Shown: positions 43,780-51,920, counted from the stretch's first letter. The stretch is 64,000 nt of DNA from Brevibacillus reuszeri (GCF_001187725.1 NZ_LGIQ01000020.1:48574-112573); one strand, 5' to 3'. Numbers and translations are program-made. The notes: generated by a model from the letters alone, not told the origin.

Positions 43780-44367
43780 CTACCGCTGAGCCTTGTGGCA
43801 TACGTATACAAAAGCGGGCGGTACGTTGAATGGAACCATTTTTACTGAAACGCTGTCGAAGACCTCTAACAGCTGCTTCTTCATTTGCAGGGAGTATTGA
43901 AATGCGACAAATACACCACCAGGCTTCAGTGTAGTGATGACCTGCTCCATGATTTGATCGCGCAATCCTTGCGGGAAATTGGCGAATGGCAGTCCAGACA
44001 CAATACAGTCTGCTTTACCCAGTCCAGCCTCAGAAAGCACACGCCCCAAGTCAACGGCATCCTCGTGGAAAAGAACATTTGGAAAAAGAGGCTCCAGCCT
44101 GTTTCTCATTGTGGTTTCCTTTTCAAAAGAAACCAGAGTCGCATCAGGACGCTTCATCTCCTGAATCCATTTGGTGAATATCCCTGTTCCTGCACCCAAT
44201 TCTACTATTGTATTTGCTTTTTCCCAGTCAATCGGCTTCATCATTTGTTTGGCTAAGGCACGGGAGCTAGGCGTAATACTCCCGACTTGCCCTGGCGCCT
44301 GCAAGAAATTGTAGAAAAACATCAGCCGCTCTTTGATTCCAAGCGGTTGATGACAATCTATCATCAT
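43780..44367 (-). CDS. SAM methyltransferase, phospholipid N-methyltransferase-like
   Basis: A 195-residue class I methyltransferase: VELGAGTGIFT binds SAM and CIVSGLPFANFP is the motif IV region. The N-terminal FYNFLQAPGQVGSITPSSRALA is characteristic of the COG3963/PmtA-related group. It may modify a membrane lipid headgroup or be an rRNA dimethylase relative. The adjacent DedA gene favours a membrane lipid role (inference). The 44368-44681 gap upstream shows no gene and no clear promoter. Confidence 0.75.
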   Translation of the reverse strand: MMIDCHQPLGIKERLMFFYNFLQAPGQVGSITPSSRALAKQMMKPIDWEKANTIVELGAGTGIFTKWIQEMKRPDATLVSFEKETTMRNRLEPLFPNVLFHEDAVDLGRVLSEAGLGKADCIVSGLPFANFPQGLRDQIMEQVITTLKPGGVFVAFQYSLQMKKQLLEVFDSVSVKMVPFNVPPAFVYVCHKAQR

Positions 44368-44681
44368 CTATCGATCGCTCCCTTCATCAAGTCTCGTTTT
44401 GTATTGTAACGGATATCTATAGAGTATTACGTGTCAAAAGGCGAAAGAATTTCTTAATTTATAGAAAAGAATTAAAAAAAATTATCCAGCCGAAGTGAAA
44501 CCGCGACTCACGACTCTGCTAAAACCAGATTTTCTAATCATAACAGTAATGGATTCAAATTCAAAAATCCTCCGTCTCAAGTCTGATCCAAAATCACGCT
44601 TTTGATGGTTTTAGTTCACCGCATAAGTACGTTACAATAAGATCAATCATTGAACCGTTCATATAACGAGGAGGACTTATT

Positions 44682-44990
44682 ATGGATTATCGTGGAGTAA
44701 AAGCGATTACTCATGCCAGCGCATTTTTTGCCCCTTTCCTGGTGCCTATCATTGTCTGGCTCTTGATGGCTGACCGTGAAGCAAAAAATATGGCACTGCA
44801 AGCTCTCTTGTTCCATCTGTTTATGGGAATTTTGCTCAGTATCTCCTGGGCACTATCCTTCCTGATAATTGGAATTCCATTCTTGATCATTTTCGGTCTG
44901 ATGGCAATTTATTATCCAGTCAAGGGTATTTTATACTCGCTGCAGGGGCGCCCGTTCCATTATCCGATTATCGGTTCGTTGGTAGGCTAA
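44682..44990 (+). CDS. DUF4870 membrane protein
   Basis: A 102-residue protein with three hydrophobic spans and the DUF4870 pattern (HASAFFAPFLVPIIVWLL...NMALQALLFHLF). Function unknown. The ribosome site GAGGAGG is 7 nt before ATG. A strong terminator follows, so it is monocistronic. Confidence 0.85.
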   Translation: MDYRGVKAITHASAFFAPFLVPIIVWLLMADREAKNMALQALLFHLFMGILLSISWALSFLIIGIPFLIIFGLMAIYYPVKGILYSLQGRPFHYPIIGSLVG

Positions 44991-45020
44991 CAATTTCCTG
45001 CTCAAATTGAAAAAAACAGG

Positions 45021-45062
45021 AAAAAAGACCAGCTCGCAAATCGCGATACTGGTCTTTTTTTT
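45021..45062 (+). terminator. Terminator after the DUF4870 gene
   Basis: Stem AAAAAAGACCAG..TCGC/GCGA..CTGGTCTTTTTT, bidirectional, between convergent genes. Confidence 0.9.
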
Positions 45063-45098
45063 GAAGGCCTTGATGGAACGCTCATCAATGGCTGTATT

Positions 45099-45734
45099 TT
45101 ATTTGGAGCCAACTGTGAAGCGTTCGTTGCGGTGTTTTGGATTCTCGATTTCATCCAAAACCGCAATCGCATAGTCAGCATAGCTGACGTAGCTTTGACC
45201 GCTTGCGTTCACCAGCAAATGATCTTTGCCCAATTGGTATACGCCTGTTCTTTCACCAGCTGGATCAAAGAAAGCAGATGGGCTGATAAAGGTCCACTGA
45301 ATGCCGTTTGTTTCTTGCAGGATGCGCAGGTTTTCACCCTGGTTTTGCGCTGTTGCCAGATATTCCTTAGGGAAATCAGGAGTCTCGAGCACACGTGTCG
45401 TTTTCGCTTCGTCTACAAACAGACTGCCCGCTCCGCCCACTACGAGCAATCTAGTAGCAGGAGCACCTTTCATTGCTTCGATCAAAGCATTTCCTGCCTC
45501 GACGTGAAGATGTTCTTTTCCTGCAGGTGCACCGAATGCATTGACAACGGCATCAAATCCATTCAAGTCCGACGCCGTCAATGCAAACACGTCTTTCTCC
45601 AGTACAACTGCGTTCGTTTCGTTGATTTTAGATGCATCGCGCACAATCGCGGTAACCTGATGGCCACGATCCAACGCTTCCTTCATGATCAATTGCCCTG
45701 CTTTACCGCTAGCTCCTACGATTCCGATTTTCAT
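45099..45734 (-). CDS. NAD(P)-dependent epimerase/NmrA-like oxidoreductase
   Basis: A 211-residue atypical short-chain dehydrogenase. The N-terminus IGIVGASGKAGQLI is a GxxGxxG dinucleotide site, and LLVVGGAGSLFVD and the absent YxxxK motif mark the NAD(P)H-binding/BVR-B group (YhfK/YwnB-like). These are often induced by thiol or quinone stress. ATG at 45734 has GGAGGGAAT upstream. Two similar operator-like inverted repeats lie upstream (45825 and 45885). Confidence 0.85.
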   Translation of the reverse strand: MKIGIVGASGKAGQLIMKEALDRGHQVTAIVRDASKINETNAVVLEKDVFALTASDLNGFDAVVNAFGAPAGKEHLHVEAGNALIEAMKGAPATRLLVVGGAGSLFVDEAKTTRVLETPDFPKEYLATAQNQGENLRILQETNGIQWTFISPSAFFDPAGERTGVYQLGKDHLLVNASGQSYVSYADYAIAVLDEIENPKHRNERFTVGSK

Positions 45735-45824
45735 GTGTATTCCCTCCGTCATATATGATTTGTTCGTTTCGGCTTGGTTATGAATGTTTCTCTTGCAGAA
45801 AGTGCGATGTCGAATCGCCCGTTA

Positions 45825-45907
45825 GTTGTAACCGCATAAGTTACATCACACCCAAAAATAATAGGCGATTCACTCAACCGACCTGTTGTAATCATTTTAG
45901 TTACAAC
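45825..45907. promoter_or_regulatory. Twin operator-like inverted repeats
   Basis: Two 23-bp sites exactly 60 bp apart (45825-45847 and 45885-45907). Each consists of GTTGTAA and AGTTACA-type arms around an AT-rich centre; the second has perfect GTTGTAA...TTACAAC arms. They lie before the oxidoreductase gene. The AGTTAC half-site recalls HxlR/MarR-type operators, but no such regulator gene is in the window. Confidence 0.5.
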
Positions 45908-45988
45908 AAAACCAAAAGTCAAGCATGAAAACAAAACAGCTATCCCAGGATGCTTTACCCACCACCCTGGAATAGCCGTCTTGCATTC

Positions 45989-46378
45989 TTATTTCTTTTT
46001 TGTAGGTCCTTGCCAAGCTGTGATGCCGCCTTGCAGATGCGCCATTTTTTCGACGCCATGCTTTTTCAATATTTTCGCTGCCTGCTTGCTGCGCATGCCA
46101 CTTCGGCAATAGAGCAAAATATCATTTTTCGTAGAAATTTCCCCTGCCCGGCTATTGAACTGAGACAACGGGATATTCACCGCCGTAGGAATATGCCCTG
46201 ACTTGAATTCGTGCGGCTCACGCACATCGATAAGCAGCACCTTGCTTTTTTGATTGACTCGTTCCTTGAACTGCTCTGCTCGCAGCGTCTCCAAGCCTTT
46301 TACCGGAAGGAAGCGAGAAACCAGGTACCATGTAAGCAACGCATAGGCAATGATGATAAGAATCGTAGAGAACTCCAT
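45989..46378 (-). CDS. Membrane-anchored rhodanese
   Basis: A 129-residue protein with an N-terminal membrane span (ILIIIAYALLTWYLVSRFL) and one rhodanese domain whose active loop is CRSGMRS. VLLIDVREPHEFKSGHIPTAVNIP is the typical signature. It should carry persulfide sulfur at the membrane. It follows cstR by 24 bp and belongs to the sulfur cluster. Confidence 0.92.
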   Translation of the reverse strand: MEFSTILIIIAYALLTWYLVSRFLPVKGLETLRAEQFKERVNQKSKVLLIDVREPHEFKSGHIPTAVNIPLSQFNSRAGEISTKNDILLYCRSGMRSKQAAKILKKHGVEKMAHLQGGITAWQGPTKKK

Positions 46379-46402
46379 GTGAACACCCTTTCCAATCTTA
46401 AA

Positions 46403-46669
46403 TTAGCGGCTTTTCACGAGGAGCTCTACCGCCTCTTTTACCAGCTTGCCAGTGTCTCCGCCCGCTACCTGTTCTTCCAGCAAACAACGTTGAAGATTCT
46501 CAGCCACAATCTGGGCAATCGCTTTGTCTGAGGCATTGCGAACCGCCGACAGCTGGGCGACTACCTCCTTGCAGTTTTTCTGCTCGTCCATCATCTTCAA
46601 AACGCCACGAACCTGCCCTTCAATTCTGCGTAAGCGTCTTTTAATATCTTCACCATAGTTGTACTCCAT
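46403..46669 (-). CDS. cstR: CstR-type persulfide-sensing repressor (CsoR/DUF156 family)
   Basis: An 88-residue all-helical DUF156 repressor. It has the two sensor cysteines at 33 and 62 (KNCKEV and NLQRCL) but lacks the copper-ligand His found in CsoR (ENLQRC in place of HxxxC). This pattern is that of CstR, which senses per- and polysulfides by forming di- or trisulfide bridges. Neighbouring rhodanese, DsrE-like, TauE and TusA genes support it. Its promoter is overlapped by an ATACC-N7-GTAT site, probably its own operator. Confidence 0.85.
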   Translation of the reverse strand: MEYNYGEDIKRRLRRIEGQVRGVLKMMDEQKNCKEVVAQLSAVRNASDKAIAQIVAENLQRCLLEEQVAGGDTGKLVKEAVELLVKSR

Positions 46670-46696
46670 GTGAATACCTCCTGTTTTCCATCACAC

Positions 46697-46712
46697 ATAC
46701 GTATACAGGTAT
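46697..46712 (-). promoter_or_regulatory. CstR operator-like site before cstR
   Basis: ATACC-N7-GTAT on the minus strand, directly downstream of and overlapping the cstR -10. Two further copies lie at 47267 and 48709. Confidence 0.55.
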
Positions 46713-46738
46713 ATTATGCGATAGCCAAGCTTTGTCAA
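46711..46738 (-). promoter_or_regulatory. Sigma-A promoter of cstR-rhodanese
   Basis: TTGACA and TAATAT on the minus strand with a 16-bp spacer, 42 bp before the cstR start. Confidence 0.65.
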
Positions 46739-46759
46739 GCTACAGGGAAATGGCATGAG

Positions 46760-47242
46760 TTAAATAAAAAGATTTACTTTCGCTTGGGTGGCATCACCCA
46801 AATAAGCGGCTACTCCTGCATACTCCATTCCATCCAGCAATTCCTCCTGCTTCAATCCCAAAAGATCCATCGTCATTGTGCAGGCAACCAGCTTGACTCC
46901 CTGCTCCTGTGCCAGCTCGATCAATTGCGGAAGGGACAGCGCATTGTGCTTTTTCATGACATGCTTGATCATCTCTGGTCCCATCCCCATCATGTTCATT
47001 TTGGACAGGCCCAGCTTTTTCGCCCCTCTCGGCATCATCTTGCCAAATGCTCTTTCCAGAAAACCTTTTTTGACATCGACGATCTCATCCTTGCGCATCG
47101 TATTCAAGCCCCAAAACGTAAAGAAAATCGTGACATCGTGATCGTAGGCAGCAGCACCATTGGCAATGATAAATGCTGCAATTGCTTTATCTAAATCCCC
47201 GCTAAACAGGACAATCGTCGTTTTTTCTTTTTGCGTTTCCAT
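46760..47242 (-). CDS. DsrE/DsrF/DrsH-like sulfur-transfer protein (COG2210)
   Basis: A 160-residue protein of the DsrE2-type family: VLFSGDLDKAIAAFIIANGAAAYDHDVTIFFTFWGLN, then VKLVACTMTMDLLG with the likely sulfur-carrying Cys. It probably relays sulfur among TusA and rhodanese. ATG at 47242 has GGAGGGGG upstream. A CstR-like operator stands in its leader (47267-47282). Confidence 0.88.
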   Translation of the reverse strand: METQKEKTTIVLFSGDLDKAIAAFIIANGAAAYDHDVTIFFTFWGLNTMRKDEIVDVKKGFLERAFGKMMPRGAKKLGLSKMNMMGMGPEMIKHVMKKHNALSLPQLIELAQEQGVKLVACTMTMDLLGLKQEELLDGMEYAGVAAYLGDATQAKVNLFI

Positions 47243-47266
47243 TGTAAAATCCCCCTCCATATACTC

Positions 47267-47282
47267 ATACTTGTATAGGTAT
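47267..47282 (-). promoter_or_regulatory. CstR operator-like site before the DsrE-like gene
   Basis: ATACC-N7-GTAT on the minus strand, 25 bp before the DsrE-like start. A weak -10 (TTTAAT) overlaps its upstream edge. Confidence 0.5.
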
Positions 47283-47331
47283 TAAAATTGGCACAAAGTG
47301 CTTTTCACAGCAAAAGCTCCTTCGTTAACGA

Positions 47332-48120
47332 CTATAGAATATCGCTCCAAATCTTGATCGCCGTCGCACAGATCAAGACGATCAAGCCATACCGCAAATA
47401 CTTCACATCCATCTTTGCACTGACGCGGCTTCCAAGCGGTGCTCCGAGCACGCTCCCGATGACCGTAAACAGGACAGGCAGCAGCGGAATATGTCCCGTA
47501 GTCAGCTTCCCTAATACACCACCAATAGCGGAGATGAATACGATGGCAAGTGAGGAAGCGATCGTAACCCGCGTAGGAATTTTCAGGACGGTAAGCATGA
47601 TCGGAATCAGAATAAAGGCTCCTCCCGCTCCCACGATCCCGGAGACGATCCCGACACTAAAAGCAGAAGCAATCGCTATCAAGCGGCTATACACTGCGTC
47701 ACTGCTCGTTTCTTCGTTTCCCTTGTTTTTTATGAGCATTAAGACGACTGCTATTATTGCTAAAATCCCGTAAACGAGATTGATGCTTTCACTAGACAAA
47801 AATTTCGAGATGAATCCACCCAGCAGGCTCCCGATCAAAATACTTGCGCCCATATCCTTCACGAGGCCTTTATGGATGAGCGCAGATCCTTTTCCGTTCC
47901 GCTTTCGAAAAGCAAGAACACCCGACAAGGATGCAAAAAACACTTGAAACATCGAGATAGAGGACACCTCTTGCGCCGAAAAGTGAGCGACACCAAGCAA
48001 CGCAGGTATGAAGAGCAAGAGTGGATAGTTAATGATCGCTCCACCTATTCCAAGCAATCCGGAAAAGAAGGAGCCAATAAAGCCTAAAGAAATCATCATG
48101 AAAAATAACGCAAAATCCAT
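47332..48120 (-). CDS. TauE/SafE family sulfite/anion exporter
   Basis: A 262-residue membrane protein with about eight spans and the paired signatures FIGSFFSGLLGIGGAIINYPLLL and FSVGIVSGIVGAGGAFILIPIML. The family moves sulfite, sulfonates or related anions across the membrane. ATG at 48120 follows GGGAGGAT. It lies within the TusA-CstR cluster, consistent with exporting toxic sulfur oxyanions. Confidence 0.9.
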   Translation of the reverse strand: MDFALFFMMISLGFIGSFFSGLLGIGGAIINYPLLLFIPALLGVAHFSAQEVSSISMFQVFFASLSGVLAFRKRNGKGSALIHKGLVKDMGASILIGSLLGGFISKFLSSESINLVYGILAIIAVVLMLIKNKGNEETSSDAVYSRLIAIASAFSVGIVSGIVGAGGAFILIPIMLTVLKIPTRVTIASSLAIVFISAIGGVLGKLTTGHIPLLPVLFTVIGSVLGAPLGSRVSAKMDVKYLRYGLIVLICATAIKIWSDIL

Positions 48121-48235
48121 ATATCCTCCCTGCCTTCTCATCTTTTTGCACATGAGAACATTCAGACTGCTTCTCAAATGATGAAACGTCAGGTAAAATA
48201 AAACCAAGTAAATTAATCAGAATAAGGTGATATTC

Positions 48236-48406
48236 ATGCTCCGTTTTCTGAAATCCATTTTTCAACATCGCTGTCCTACATGTAAAGAGCCATTGCATAC
48301 AAAGGTCGATTCCCTGCATTGCACCAAGCTTTGCCCAAACGGTCACTATAGAGAAGAAACATACTCCCCGCTAGGCGTCCGCATTATCTATGAAAATCGG
48401 GAATAA
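48236..48406 (+). CDS. Small Cys-rich zinc-ribbon-like protein
   Basis: A 56-residue ORF read directly from the sequence: MLRFLKSIFQHRCPTCKEPL, with CPTC (13-16) and C29/C33 (CTKLCPNGH) forming a possible zinc ribbon. AAGGTG stands 9 nt before ATG. A T-rich terminator follows immediately at 48403-48440, which supports a real transcript. It runs opposite to the flanking tusA and tauE. Function unknown. Confidence 0.6.
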   Translation: MLRFLKSIFQHRCPTCKEPLHTKVDSLHCTKLCPNGHYREETYSPLGVRIIYENRE

Positions 48407-48440
48407 GCGAACACGGTAAAAGGTGCTCGCTTATTTTTTT
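48403..48440 (+). terminator. Terminator of the small Cys-rich gene
   Basis: Stem AATAAGCGA..CAC/GTG..CTCGCTTATT followed by TTTTTTT on the plus strand; its reverse could also end tusA. Confidence 0.75.
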
Positions 48441-48441
48441 A

Positions 48442-48666
48442 TTATCCCTTTTTCACCAGGAATTTGTATACCCCATTTTCTTCTCCATAGGAAACCATTT
48501 CATTTTTCGTTTGCTTCACCCACGCCGTAAAGTCGTTCAAGGAACCTTTATCCGTAGAGAGCACTTCCATCGTTTGACCAGACTGCAAGCCGTCCAGCGC
48601 TTTTTTGGCTTTGACGATCGGCATCGGACATGCCAGTCCTTTTGTATCTACAGTAATGTCTGCCAT
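48442..48666 (-). CDS. TusA family sulfurtransferase
   Basis: A 74-residue sulfur carrier with the CPxP motif (Cys13 in LACPMPIVKAKKAL). It receives persulfide from IscS- or rhodanese-type donors. ATG at 48666 follows AAGGAGG. It has a consensus sigma-A promoter with a CstR-like operator overlapping its downstream edge. Confidence 0.92.
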   Translation of the reverse strand: MADITVDTKGLACPMPIVKAKKALDGLQSGQTMEVLSTDKGSLNDFTAWVKQTKNEMVSYGEENGVYKFLVKKG

Positions 48667-48708
48667 TGTATATTCCTCCTTAATCATAAGCAAAATCATT
48701 TTATACTA

Positions 48709-48724
48709 ATACCGGTATGGGTAT
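48709..48724 (-). promoter_or_regulatory. CstR operator-like site before tusA
   Basis: ATACC-N7-GTAT on the minus strand, abutting the -10 of the tusA promoter; a bound repressor would block transcription. Confidence 0.6.
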
Positions 48725-48753
48725 ATAATAAAGTCTAATGCTTTTCCTGTCAA
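48725..48753 (-). promoter_or_regulatory. Sigma-A promoter of tusA
   Basis: TTGACA and TATTAT on the minus strand with a 17-bp spacer. Confidence 0.8.
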
Positions 48754-48782
48754 TACGCCTGCAATATGGTCGTGCGTCCGTC

Positions 48783-50156
48783 TCAATCCTGCTGGGGAGC
48801 CGGCTCCTTTCTGAGTTGGACGTGTACGCGTGTCCCGCCTTGTGAAGCAGGGCTGATTGTAATTATTCCCTGATGATCTTGTATGATCGATTGAGCGATT
48901 GCCAGCCCGATTCCGTTTCCTCCCCTGATTCGATTACGCGATTTGTCCACCCGATAAAACCGCTTGAACAGATGAGGAAGCTCACTCTCCGGTATACCTA
49001 TCCCCGTATCCTCTATCATCACGTGAACCCAACTTTCATCACTGAATGCCCGTACCTTTACCTCCCCCTGATCGGTGTATTTACGGGCATTATCCAGAAG
49101 AATGTCCAGCAGCTGCCTCATTCTTTCGCGATCCATGTACAGAAAAAGTGGCTCCGTCCATTCAAAAGACAATGTAATTTGCGGAGGATAGACGGGAAGC
49201 CATGCATGCTTTACTTCGAGCAGCAGAGGCGTAAGTGACTGGATGTTTTTTTGTGTGTTACTCTCAGACTCGTCTTGTAGCTTGGCAAGCGTGAGCAGGT
49301 CTTCGATTAATCGCGAGAGTCGATCACATTCCTGTCTCAAAGCACCTAAGGCTTCCTCTCGAATCTCTGGCTTGTTTTTTCCCCATCTTTGCAGCAGGCT
49401 TACATATCCCTCGATTATTGTGAGTGGCGTACGTAATTCGTGAGAGGCATCCGTCACAAACCGTTGCTGTGATACCAGCGTATCCTCCATCCGATCCATA
49501 AGGAGGTTGAAGGCATGAATCAGCTCATAAATTTCCTTTTCTACATTGTAATGATGAATCCGTTGAGACAGACGTTGTGGAGAAATGGAATGAATCTGCG
49601 TGATGAGCTGGTCGAGTGGTCTTAGTCCCCATTTGCTCAGAAAGTAGCCGCCGATCCCCGAAAGCGCAAGCGTAATCAACGAAGCAAACAAAAGAATCGA
49701 AAATAACATCGTAAAGTACCATTCCAGCGCTTCCGTGGTTTCACTAATTTCCACATAGATAATACGAGAAGCAAACGGAAACTCGACCGATTCCTTCGCA
49801 GTCAAAATCCTGTCATAAAAATCATCAGGTTCCTTGCTCCAGTTGGCTCCTTCAATGGAAGCAAGCCGTTTGCCTTTCTGATCAAGGAGTGCAATGGATT
49901 GGTTCGCATCCGAATAGTTCATAAGTAGCCGCGACAAATAAGACATATCCAAAGAGGATTCCTCAGTGATTTCTGTCTTTAGGTCTGAAGCAATCGCAGA
50001 CGCCTTTTGATTGAGCAGACGCTGTTCATGCTGGTATACAAGATTGGAGGTGCTCCAGAAAATAAATATGGTAAGAAAAAGCAGCAGGACAAGCATAACT
50101 GAGCTGAACAAAAAAGTGAGTCTCCACTTTAAGGAGTATCTACGCTGTATAAACAC
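48783..50156 (-). CDS. Membrane sensor histidine kinase
   Basis: About 457 residues. Two spans (LTFLFSSVMLVLLLFLTIFIFW and FTMLFSILLFASLITLALSGIGGYF) enclose an extracellular sensor of about 110 residues. They are followed by HAMP, HisKA with His239 (ASHELRTPLTIIEGYVSLL) and HATPase (DNARKYT, DTGIGIP, GGNGIGLAIA). It pairs with the OmpR-type regulator directly upstream. GTG at 50156 has AGAAGGTGG 5 nt before it; GTG at 50165 is an alternative. Confidence 0.92.
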   Translation of the reverse strand: MFIQRRYSLKWRLTFLFSSVMLVLLLFLTIFIFWSTSNLVYQHEQRLLNQKASAIASDLKTEITEESSLDMSYLSRLLMNYSDANQSIALLDQKGKRLASIEGANWSKEPDDFYDRILTAKESVEFPFASRIIYVEISETTEALEWYFTMLFSILLFASLITLALSGIGGYFLSKWGLRPLDQLITQIHSISPQRLSQRIHHYNVEKEIYELIHAFNLLMDRMEDTLVSQQRFVTDASHELRTPLTIIEGYVSLLQRWGKNKPEIREEALGALRQECDRLSRLIEDLLTLAKLQDESESNTQKNIQSLTPLLLEVKHAWLPVYPPQITLSFEWTEPLFLYMDRERMRQLLDILLDNARKYTDQGEVKVRAFSDESWVHVMIEDTGIGIPESELPHLFKRFYRVDKSRNRIRGGNGIGLAIAQSIIQDHQGIITISPASQGGTRVHVQLRKEPAPQQD

Positions 50157-50185
50157 AAAAACCACCTTCTGAGCAAAGGAGTTAA

Positions 50186-50872
50186 TTATTCACGTAGGGT
50201 ATAACCGACCCCGCGAACAGTATGAATCAATTTCTGAGACGTTCCCTTTTCCAGCTTGTTTCGCAAATAACGAATATACACGTCAACTACGTTTGTATTC
50301 CCCATAAAGTCAAAGCCCCATACCGATGTAAGTATTTGCTCACGAGATATCGCTTGCTCCTTGTTTTGAACCAAATAATACAGCAAGTCATATTCTCGCG
50401 GCGTCAATATCATTTCCTCGTCCGCCAGAAAGACTCTCCGCGCATTTGGATGTATACTCAAATCCCCTATCACGATCTCTTGTGTTGCCTGTCTCTCACG
50501 ATGTCGCAATACAGCCCGAATCCGTGCAAAAAGCTCTTCAATGGCAAATGGCTTTGATAAATAATCATTGGCGCCACTATCTAAACCGGTAACAATATCG
50601 GGAACCTCTCCGCGAGCCGTAATCATGATGATCGGGACCTCACTTACCTCTCTGATTCGACGACATACCTCTATTCCCGATAGCTCTGGCAGCATGATAT
50701 CCAATAAGATCAGGTCATAACTCGTCTCAAATGCTTTCTCTAATCCGCTAGGACCATCGTGAGCCACATCAGTAGCGTATCCCTCGTTTTCTAGTTCCAG
50801 CTGCAAATACCGCGCTAAATTTTTTTCATCCTCAACAATCAATACATATCCCTTGGTGTCTGGTAGCGTCAT
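50186..50872 (-). CDS. OmpR/PhoB family response regulator
   Basis: A 228-residue two-domain regulator. The receiver has the acidic pair ED (14-15) and phospho-acceptor Asp58 (LILLDIMLPELSG), and Lys in SKPFAIEELFARI. The C-terminal winged helix (LTPREYDLLYYLVQN, TVRGVGYTLRE) binds tandem direct repeats. ATG at 50872 follows GGAG with good spacing. It is divergent from an NlpC/P60 gene whose upstream region has a PhoP/WalR-like direct repeat. Confidence 0.94.
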   Translation of the reverse strand: MTLPDTKGYVLIVEDEKNLARYLQLELENEGYATDVAHDGPSGLEKAFETSYDLILLDIMLPELSGIEVCRRIREVSEVPIIMITARGEVPDIVTGLDSGANDYLSKPFAIEELFARIRAVLRHRERQATQEIVIGDLSIHPNARRVFLADEEMILTPREYDLLYYLVQNKEQAISREQILTSVWGFDFMGNTNVVDVYIRYLRNKLEKGTSQKLIHTVRGVGYTLRE

Positions 50873-50932
50873 CTGATTCAACTCCGTAACCTCAGCAGAA
50901 AAATAGAGAATATCTTACCAACAGTCTTCTCA

Positions 50933-50949
50933 TGAAACTCTAATGAAAT
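50933..50949. promoter_or_regulatory. Direct repeat, possible response-regulator site
   Basis: TGAAAC-N5-TGAAAT, two hexamers 11 bp apart, the spacing used by OmpR/PhoP/WalR-type dimers. It sits in the gap between the regulator and the NlpC/P60 gene. Confidence 0.45.
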
Positions 50950-51035
50950 TCTACCCAGAATCTTAGTTTTCATCTCTAAGATAAAAGTGTGAGTGGAGAA
51001 CCTCTCAAAAAACCGCATTCAGAAGGAGGCAAATG

Positions 51036-51752
51036 ATGATAAGACGAAACTGGAAAGGCAAAACGAGCACGGTATTGGCGATTCTAATGGGTACTTCGCT
51101 TCTAATGGGGGGACAAGCCTATGCGGCTAATGAAAAAAGCTCCATTACGCATAAACAACATAAGCAGCATAAAAAGCATACACAGGTAAAGAAGAAGCTC
51201 CACCAGCAAGATCAGCAAGAAGAAGCTCAGCTTGATAATCAATCAAGCGATCAAGAAAACTACAACGACAATGCTTGGAAAAGTGATTCTGGCGTATCCA
51301 CAGCTTTGGACAAGCAGAGTAACTCATTGGTAGCAACTCCAACTGGAAAAAAAGCTTCTGTAGGCTCAAACGTTGCTGACCAGGTTATTTCTAACGGACT
51401 AAAGTACAAAGGCACGCCGTACAAATTCGGCTCCAGCAAAAATACTACTGGTACCTTTGATTGCTCTTCTTTTACGCAACGTGTATTTAAAGAAGCAGGG
51501 ATCACCTTGCCACGAGATTCTCGTCAACAATCCAGAGTAGGACAACAGGTTTCCAAAAATCAGCTGCAAAAAGGAGATTTGATCTTCTTCCGCAGCCATG
51601 GAAGCTCTTCACCTCGAATTACTCACGTAGCCATTTATGCAGGAAACAATACCTTGCTCCATACCTACGGATCGCCAGGAGTGACTACGTCAAAATTCTT
51701 CGGAACATCATGGGAGAAACGCTTTGAAATTGCACGAAGAGTAACCTCTTAA
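51036..51752 (+). CDS. Secreted NlpC/P60 endopeptidase
   Basis: About 238 residues. A signal peptide (TVLAILMGTSLLMGGQAYAA) leads to a His/Lys/Gln-rich low-complexity stretch (about 38-65) and an Asn/Asp-rich linker. The C-terminal NlpC/P60 domain has catalytic Cys143 (FDCSSF), His197 (THVAIY) and His209. It cleaves peptidoglycan stem peptides outside the cell. The second ATG (51036) is preferred, with AGGAGG 6 nt before it; the first ATG is at 51033. Divergent from the two-component genes, which may control it. Confidence 0.9.
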   Translation: MIRRNWKGKTSTVLAILMGTSLLMGGQAYAANEKSSITHKQHKQHKKHTQVKKKLHQQDQQEEAQLDNQSSDQENYNDNAWKSDSGVSTALDKQSNSLVATPTGKKASVGSNVADQVISNGLKYKGTPYKFGSSKNTTGTFDCSSFTQRVFKEAGITLPRDSRQQSRVGQQVSKNQLQKGDLIFFRSHGSSSPRITHVAIYAGNNTLLHTYGSPGVTTSKFFGTSWEKRFEIARRVTS

Positions 51753-51782
51753 TCATCATGTAACGATAGAACATGGCGCTGC

Positions 51783-51812
51783 GCAGGCTGTCGAGGAAAC
51801 TCGGCAGCCTGC
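51783..51812 (+). terminator. Hairpin after the NlpC/P60 gene
   Basis: A long stem GCAGGCTG..CGAG/CTCG..CAGCCTGC with a GAAA loop, 30 bp after the stop, but with only a weak T tail (TTGCTCT). Confidence 0.5.
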
Positions 51813-51920
51813 TTGCTCTCGTAAAACTAGTGAATCTGCCAAGCCAATTTGCAACTGCTGAATCAAATAAAAAACCTCACTTTGGCAAATTTACAAAGGA
51901 AGGTAAAGATTTTATGACGA

